9,335 bases of DNA from Saprospiraceae bacterium (GTDB lineage Bacteria; Bacteroidota; Bacteroidia; Chitinophagales; Saprospiraceae). The stretch covers positions 1 through 9,335 of the forward strand of contig JABWAJ010000190.1 in the NCBI GenBank assembly GCA_013361075.1, read 5' to 3'. This document shows positions 5,444-9,335 of the stretch, piece after piece. The position numbers were made by a program, and so were the translations under genes. The notes under the pieces were generated by a model, which searched no databases, was not told the origin of the DNA, and saw only the letters and a list, made by a program, of their open reading frames with translations. The stretch's first letter is position 1, and the number at the start of each line of letters is the position of its first letter.

Positions 5444-7888
5444 TTAAAATTTGAATTCATAGGTAATGGCCGGTACGATGGTCCCTATCGTAGCTAACCG
5501 ATATGCCTCTACCTTGTTCAGGGCACGATAGGCCGTATTGTTTTTGGTTCTGAAAAACAGAGAATACGGATTGCGGCGCGCGTACACATTGTACAGAGAA
5601 AAGCTCCAGTAGCTTTTCCAGCGTTTGGTATTGCGCGGGTCCGGATCTATTTTCATGCCCAGATCGAGGCGGTGATAGGAAGGTGTACGGTCTTCATTCC
5701 GGTTGATGTAATTGGGAATGAACACCCCGTCCACCGTATATTTGCTTTCAGGAAATGTAACCGGGCGCCCTGAACTAAAGGTGAAATTGACAGAAAAACT
5801 AATGCGCCGGTTCTGTCGGTAGGTTGCCGAAAAATTGCCCACATGAGGCCGGTCGAAATTTGCCGGATAGTAAGTTCCGCTAAAAGTGCGGTCTTCATCG
5901 TAAGGACTTTCGATGCGCAATTGGGTGCTGGACCAGGTATAACTCAGCCAACCAGTAAACCGGCCTTTGGTTTTGCGCACCAGGAGCTCGACGCCGTAAG
6001 CCCGGCCGTCGCCCTGTAAAATAGCTGTTTCGGTAGCCTCCAGCAGCAGCAGGCTTACCCCGCTCCGGTAGTCGGGCATATTTTGTACCAATTTGTAATA
6101 GCCTTCCAGTCCGACTTCGTATTCGTTGTTTTTAAAATTCCGGAAAATCCCCGCCGATACCTGATCTGCAACCTGGGGTTTGGTATAAGGATCGCTGCTT
6201 TTCCATCGGTCAGTGGGCAGTGCGGAGGTAGTATTGGACACTAATTGCAGGTATTGAATCACGCGGTTGTAACCAAATTTGATCGAGCCGGAAGGCCCGG
6301 TACTGATTTTTACAGCCAGCCGGGGTTCAAATCCGCTATAGGTGCTGATGCGTTCGCCTTTGTTGTAAAACACGGTATCGGTAATACCGGACACGTCGCG
6401 GGGTTCGCCGGGTTCGTATTGAAACACGCGCCCCGGGCCATTGTAACTGTACCAGGAATAGCGCAGGCCGGCCATAACGCTGATGTTGTCGGAAATGGTC
6501 CATTCATCGTTGACAAAAGCAGCTGCTTCGGTCGAACGCTCCGGAGACAGGGTCATGGCATTGATGGCTGAAAGCCCTGAGCCAGGCTGCAAATCGCCGG
6601 GTTGAATGCGGTATCCGGACAGGATGACCCCCAGCTCGGCACTGTGTTTGTTATTGAATTGTTTGAGGCTTGCCTTGACATACCGTTGTTCAACACCGGA
6701 GGTAAATTCTGCGGCGTAGGCTTCGTCCGGGATGGAAAACCCGGGCTGGTAAGCACCAATGGCTCCGGCTACCTGGAAAGACAATTCGTCGTTGAAAAAG
6801 TGATTCCACCGGCCACTGGCGCCCAGGTTGCGCCACTTGAACAAGGTAGAAGAGGCATTTACTTCCAGCGCGGTGAGTGAATCGCCCGGGATGCGGAAAG
6901 CATCTTCGCTGAAAAATCCGGTAAAAACCAACTGGTCGTAATCGCTAAACCGGTAGCGTAGTTTGGCGGTAAATTCGTAGAAATTGGCATCAATTTCCCG
7001 AAGCGAAGGATCGGGCAGGGTTTTGAAAATGTAATTGGGTGCAGAGCCGCGTGCCGCAATGAGTACGGAGAGCTTTTCCCGCACCAGCGGCCCTTCGGCC
7101 ATCATCCGGCTGGAAATCAGTCCAACACCCCCCTGGTACAGCCATTTGTCGGCAGCGGGGTCTTTCAGGCGGATGTCCAGTACTGAAGCTGTCCGGCCCC
7201 CATAACCTGCCGGGATGCCCCCACGGTAGAAGGTAACATCGCGCATGACATCCGGGTTAAACACTGAAAAAAATCCCAGCAGGTGGCTGGAATAAAAAAC
7301 GGGGATGTCATCCATCAGGATGAGGTTCTGGTCAATATTGCCGCCGCGAACGTTGAGGCCGGTTGCCCCTTCGCCAACTGATGTAACGCCGGGCAGTAAT
7401 TGCAGGCCTTTGAGTACATCGGCTTCCCCCAATAGCGAAGGCAAAGCTTTTATGGTTGTTGAGCTCAGCCGCGCAGCACCAAGGTTGGGGGTTGCAATAT
7501 TGCGGTCCTGCGACTCTCCACTCACCTGGATTTCTTCCAGAAAATTGGTCAGCGGTTCCAGATACAGGAGTTGTACGGTATCTTTAATCAGGTTCAACTG
7601 AATTTTCATGCTTTCGTAGCCAATGTAGCTGACGATGAAGGTGTAGTCGCCCTGCGGCAGTTGAAAGCTAAAAAAGCCGTTGATGTCCGTATAAGCGCCT
7701 TCTTTGGTTTCCCGAACGAGCACGTTTGCGCCAGTAAGGGGCAGATTTTCGTCTTTCGACTTCACCACTCCCCGAAAATTGACTTCCCGGTTTTTCAGCA
7801 GGCTGGGTGTTTCCTGTGCCCGAAGCAGGATCGGCACCATCCAAAACAGGAGGAAGCACAACCCCGGCAGGCCGCAGCGTTTTTTCAT
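5444..7888 (-). CDS. TonB-dependent outer-membrane receptor with carboxypeptidase-like N-terminal domain
   Basis: Predicted 814-residue outer-membrane receptor that imports a ligand using TonB/ExbBD energy. Order of parts: signal peptide 1-25 ending R-A-Q; a carboxypeptidase-D regulatory-like beta-sandwich at about 35-120 (F-R-G-V-V-K-S, then L-T-G-A-N-V-L-V, Y-T-D-I-N-G-F-F-S-F, G-D-Y-T-F-I-V-S-Y-I-G-Y); a plug domain at about 125-245 with D-V-L-K-G-L-Q-L-L-P-G-V, then G-L-N-V-R-G-G and L-D-I-R-L-K-D; then a long beta-barrel ending in Y-E-F-K-F, with the usual C-terminal Phe. The length is normal for receptors paired with DUF4249 lipoproteins, and such a lipoprotein gene follows directly. 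The ligand cannot be inferred; I saw no siderophore- or cobalamin-specific marker, and the plug lacks SusC features such as a SusD partner. The start is the ATG at 7888. A 276-base gap separates it from the upstream ompA-like gene, so its own promoter is likely. Confidence 0.93.
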   Translation of the reverse strand: MKKRCGLPGLCFLLFWMVPILLRAQETPSLLKNREVNFRGVVKSKDENLPLTGANVLVRETKEGAYTDINGFFSFQLPQGDYTFIVSYIGYESMKIQLNLIKDTVQLLYLEPLTNFLEEIQVSGESQDRNIATPNLGAARLSSTTIKALPSLLGEADVLKGLQLLPGVTSVGEGATGLNVRGGNIDQNLILMDDIPVFYSSHLLGFFSVFNPDVMRDVTFYRGGIPAGYGGRTASVLDIRLKDPAADKWLYQGGVGLISSRMMAEGPLVREKLSVLIAARGSAPNYIFKTLPDPSLREIDANFYEFTAKLRYRFSDYDQLVFTGFFSEDAFRIPGDSLTALEVNASSTLFKWRNLGASGRWNHFFNDELSFQVAGAIGAYQPGFSIPDEAYAAEFTSGVEQRYVKASLKQFNNKHSAELGVILSGYRIQPGDLQPGSGLSAINAMTLSPERSTEAAAFVNDEWTISDNISVMAGLRYSWYSYNGPGRVFQYEPGEPRDVSGITDTVFYNKGERISTYSGFEPRLAVKISTGPSGSIKFGYNRVIQYLQLVSNTTSALPTDRWKSSDPYTKPQVADQVSAGIFRNFKNNEYEVGLEGYYKLVQNMPDYRSGVSLLLLEATETAILQGDGRAYGVELLVRKTKGRFTGWLSYTWSSTQLRIESPYDEDRTFSGTYYPANFDRPHVGNFSATYRQNRRISFSVNFTFSSGRPVTFPESKYTVDGVFIPNYINRNEDRTPSYHRLDLGMKIDPDPRNTKRWKSYWSFSLYNVYARRNPYSLFFRTKNNTAYRALNKVEAYRLATIGTIVPAITYEFKF

Positions 7889-8164
7889 ACCAGTTATTTT
7901 GGAGGCAATATAGGATTTTGTTGGAATGTGAGGGAGGGGGGAGTTTGGAAAAGTTGGTCTGGAGGGAGACGAGAAGGCACCTTTGAGACGAAGGCGAACA
8001 GCAGAAAAGCGCTTAGTGTCTTTCTTCTTTTGTTTAATGAAATTCGGTCATAACTAAGTTGATGGATTACCAGGACAGAGGAGAGGCAAGCATTACACGG
8101 AGTTTGTTTCACTTTTAGCAAACAAACTCCGTGTAACGATCTTTTCCTTCAAGGCTTTATCCAG
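7889..8164. other. 276-base intergenic region upstream of the receptor
   Basis: No convincing gene. It contains a perfect 17-bp hairpin (8093-8136, listed separately). A G-rich stretch on the + strand includes six G at 7936-7941, making the receptor leader pyrimidine-rich. There is also an imperfect direct repeat, GAGACGAGAAGGC (7966-7978) and GAGACGAAGGC (7985-7995). The receptor promoter probably lies here, but I could not place a confident Bacteroidota -33/-7 pair (TTTG / TAnnTTTG). Confidence 0.5.
8093..8136 (-). terminator. Perfect 17-bp hairpin downstream of the OmpA-like gene (possible terminator)
   Basis: TTACACGGAGTTTGTTT (8093-8109) and AAACAAACTCCGTGTAA (8120-8136) are exact reverse complements around a 10-base loop. 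It lies 28 bases past the stop of the OmpA-like gene and about 200 bases before the receptor start, both on the - strand. The position fits a 3'-end structure for the ompA-like mRNA. The stem is long, but neither strand shows a T-tract directly after it, so factor-dependent termination, mRNA stabilisation, or a repeat element are alternatives. Confidence 0.55.
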
Positions 8165-9088
8165 TTACTTCGGAGCCAATTCCGGGTTCAGCAGGTCATA
8201 AAACTGATCCAGCTTTGGCATGATGATGATCCGGGTGCGGCGGTTGGTGGCACGGCCATCAGCGGTCGCATTGGAAGCCAGGGTATTGTATTCCCCGCGG
8301 CCGGCTGCGATGAGGCGGTTGGGGTCAACTTTGTAGTTTTTCTGCAACACCCGTACCACTGCGGTCGCTCTTTTTGTGCTCAGATCCCAGTTGTCTTCAA
8401 AACACTGGCGGCTGATCGGCTGGTTGTCGGTATAACCTTCTACCATGACTTCCAGGCCCGGGCGCGATTCGATGATTTTGGCAATTTTGCCCAATACATC
8501 GCTCGCTTTGGGCGTAATGTTGGCACTGCCGGTCTGGAACAACATCTTGTCAGACAAATTGATGAATACCACCGTTTTGTCCACTTTCACCTCCACATCC
8601 TTGTCCTCGATGCCCTGGCTGAGTACGCCCTTCAGGTTTACAGACAAAGCAAGATTGATTGAATCTGCGCGGGTTTTGGCCGCTTGCAGCAACTGGATGT
8701 ATTTGTCTTTTTTCTCTAATTGTGATAAAGTTTCCTTGATGTTGTCGCTGGCTGATTTGGACAGGGTAGTCAGGTCGTCTACCTGGGTCAATTGCTTGTC
8801 GCGCTGCGACCGGATGTCAGCGATCTGTTCGCGCAGGTCTTTGATTTGTTCTTCGCGAAGCTGCAGGTTGCTTTGAGCATTTTTGGCGTCATTGCGCAAG
8901 CTCGCCTGTTCTTCTTCGCAGGCCCTCAGGCGGTTGATCTTGTCGCTTAGCTCCACGCCAAGTTTTGCAATATCCGCATTGGCCGCGTCCAATTCAGTTT
9001 GTTTGAGCATGAATTGCTTTTTGCTGACGCAGGACCCAAGGCTCAGGGTAACAAAAAGCAACAAGTAAATTTTTGCATTAAAGTTCAT
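8165..9088 (-). CDS. OmpA-domain coiled-coil lipoprotein
   Basis: Predicted 307-residue envelope lipoprotein tethered to peptidoglycan. Lipobox L17-G18-S19-C20 ends the signal peptide. Residues about 25-140 are rich in K, E, Q, D, L and A in a heptad-like pattern (for example L-R-E-E-Q-I-K-D-L-R-E-Q-I), a probable coiled coil spanning the periplasm. The C-terminal part, about 165-300, is an OmpA/MotB-type peptidoglycan-binding domain: L-F-Q-T-G-S-A-N-I near its start, E217-G-Y-T-D-N222, N233-W-D-L-S-T-K-R-A, and G-R-A-T-N282-R-R-T-R-I. The Asp of NWDLS and the Arg of NRR sit where the family binds diaminopimelate. No beta-barrel is present, so it is not a porin. The in-frame ATG at 9088 is chosen over a TTG at 9097 because the signal peptide starts there. 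Role: envelope integrity or a link to another complex; no neighbouring gene specifies a partner. Confidence 0.9.
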   Translation of the reverse strand: MNFNAKIYLLLFVTLSLGSCVSKKQFMLKQTELDAANADIAKLGVELSDKINRLRACEEEQASLRNDAKNAQSNLQLREEQIKDLREQIADIRSQRDKQLTQVDDLTTLSKSASDNIKETLSQLEKKDKYIQLLQAAKTRADSINLALSVNLKGVLSQGIEDKDVEVKVDKTVVFINLSDKMLFQTGSANITPKASDVLGKIAKIIESRPGLEVMVEGYTDNQPISRQCFEDNWDLSTKRATAVVRVLQKNYKVDPNRLIAAGRGEYNTLASNATADGRATNRRTRIIIMPKLDQFYDLLNPELAPK

Positions 9089-9290
9089 AGGTGACAAAAT
9101 TTATGATGGTTTGATGAATACAATGTTCTTTTTCAACGCCCGGAAGGTCCATAATATTACGATTATTGCAGATATCCGGGTAGTTTTTCTTATTTATATA
9201 ACGTAAGATCGGGCATTTACTACCTGAAAACGAGAATTTTGCAACAACCGTGGTCAGGATTTTGTACCTTTTGGGGAAACAAGGCGGACT
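9089..9290. other. Upstream region of the OmpA-like gene
   Basis: No gene is supported here. It is AT-richer than the rest of the window and should hold the promoter and leader of the OmpA-like gene, but no clear -33/-7 pair could be assigned. A 6-bp inverted repeat CCCGGA (9139-9144) / TCCGGG (9175-9180) with a 30-base AT-rich interior is present and weak. Confidence 0.4.
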
Positions 9291-9335
9291 AAAGCCCGCG
9301 GAACATAGCACGGTGCCCTCCGTTTCGCGGGCTTT
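9291..9335. terminator. GC-rich 10-bp hairpin at the window edge, probable terminator
   Basis: AAAGCCCGCG (9291-9300) and CGCGGGCTTT (9326-9335) are exact reverse complements with a 25-base interior. In + sense the stem can extend four more pairs inward (GAAC with GTTT, including one G-U). A GC-rich stem flanked by A on one side and T on the other is the usual shape of a bidirectional intrinsic terminator. No gene in this window ends here, so it would serve a gene beyond the right edge read on the - strand. The window ends within the T side, so the full T-tract cannot be seen. A dispersed intergenic repeat is an alternative. Confidence 0.55.

Noticed and set aside
7931..7966. G-rich tract on the + strand as a G-quadruplex or phase-variation tract
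   Set aside because: Only one long run (six G) with irregular short runs around it; too short and irregular to claim slippage or a four-run quadruplex.
7894..8121. 75-codon open frame on the - strand between the OmpA-like and receptor genes
   Set aside because: Its first codons lie in the hairpin loop and arm, its composition is not protein-like, it has no recognisable motif, and it would cover the receptor promoter.
9089..9097. TTG start at 9097 for the OmpA-like gene
   Set aside because: The ATG at 9088 gives a normal lipoprotein signal peptide; the extension adds only three residues.
9139..9180. CCCGGA / TCCGGG inverted repeat in the ompA-like leader as a riboswitch or operator
   Set aside because: Six base pairs with a 30-base AT-rich interior are easily expected by chance, and no known riboswitch core was recognised.
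9078..9311. 77-codon open frame on the - strand at the right end
   Set aside because: It overlaps the OmpA-like start and signal peptide in another frame and runs through the terminator-like hairpin; no family features.

Overview
The window looks like a chromosomal segment from a member of the Bacteroidota, possibly a Saprospiria-type lineage. The phylum call rests on four things: a TonB-dependent receptor with an N-terminal carboxypeptidase-like domain, paired with a DUF4249 lipoprotein (a family essentially confined to this phylum); signal peptides ending in A-Q; short lipoproteins without a +2 Asp; and an absence of Shine-Dalgarno sequences in front of nearly every start. The finer placement is only an impression. 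There are seven complete protein genes. I see no rRNA, tRNA, CRISPR array, transposase or phage gene, and no stretch over 300 bases without a gene.

Left part, + strand (34-1925): a small exported DUF3299-like protein with a C-F-F-C motif, followed after 44 bases by a di-heme c-type cytochrome lipoprotein. An 8-bp inverted repeat lies between them. The pair converges on the rest of the window, with only 22 bases between stop codons.

Right part, - strand, read right to left (9088 down to 1948): an OmpA-domain coiled-coil lipoprotein; a 276-base gap with a perfect 17-bp hairpin; a TonB-dependent receptor; a DUF4249 lipoprotein; a family 2 glycosyltransferase with two C-terminal membrane helices; and an Nramp-fold transporter. 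Receptor and DUF4249 protein form the usual outer-membrane uptake pair, with unknown substrate. The later genes follow at 84 and 43 bases, so they could be co-transcribed, but nothing in the sequence proves a shared function.

Most worth a second look: the Nramp protein lacks the hallmark metal ligands (GPGT in place of DPGN, VPYN in place of MPHN). A degenerate 7-base tandem repeat fills most of its leader. Other points are the hairpins at 8093-8136 and 9291-9335, a six-codon ORF overlapping the DUF4249 start, and the pairing of a CxxC exported protein with a di-heme cytochrome. I found no clear new multi-gene system; most of the window is ordinary envelope and transport biology.
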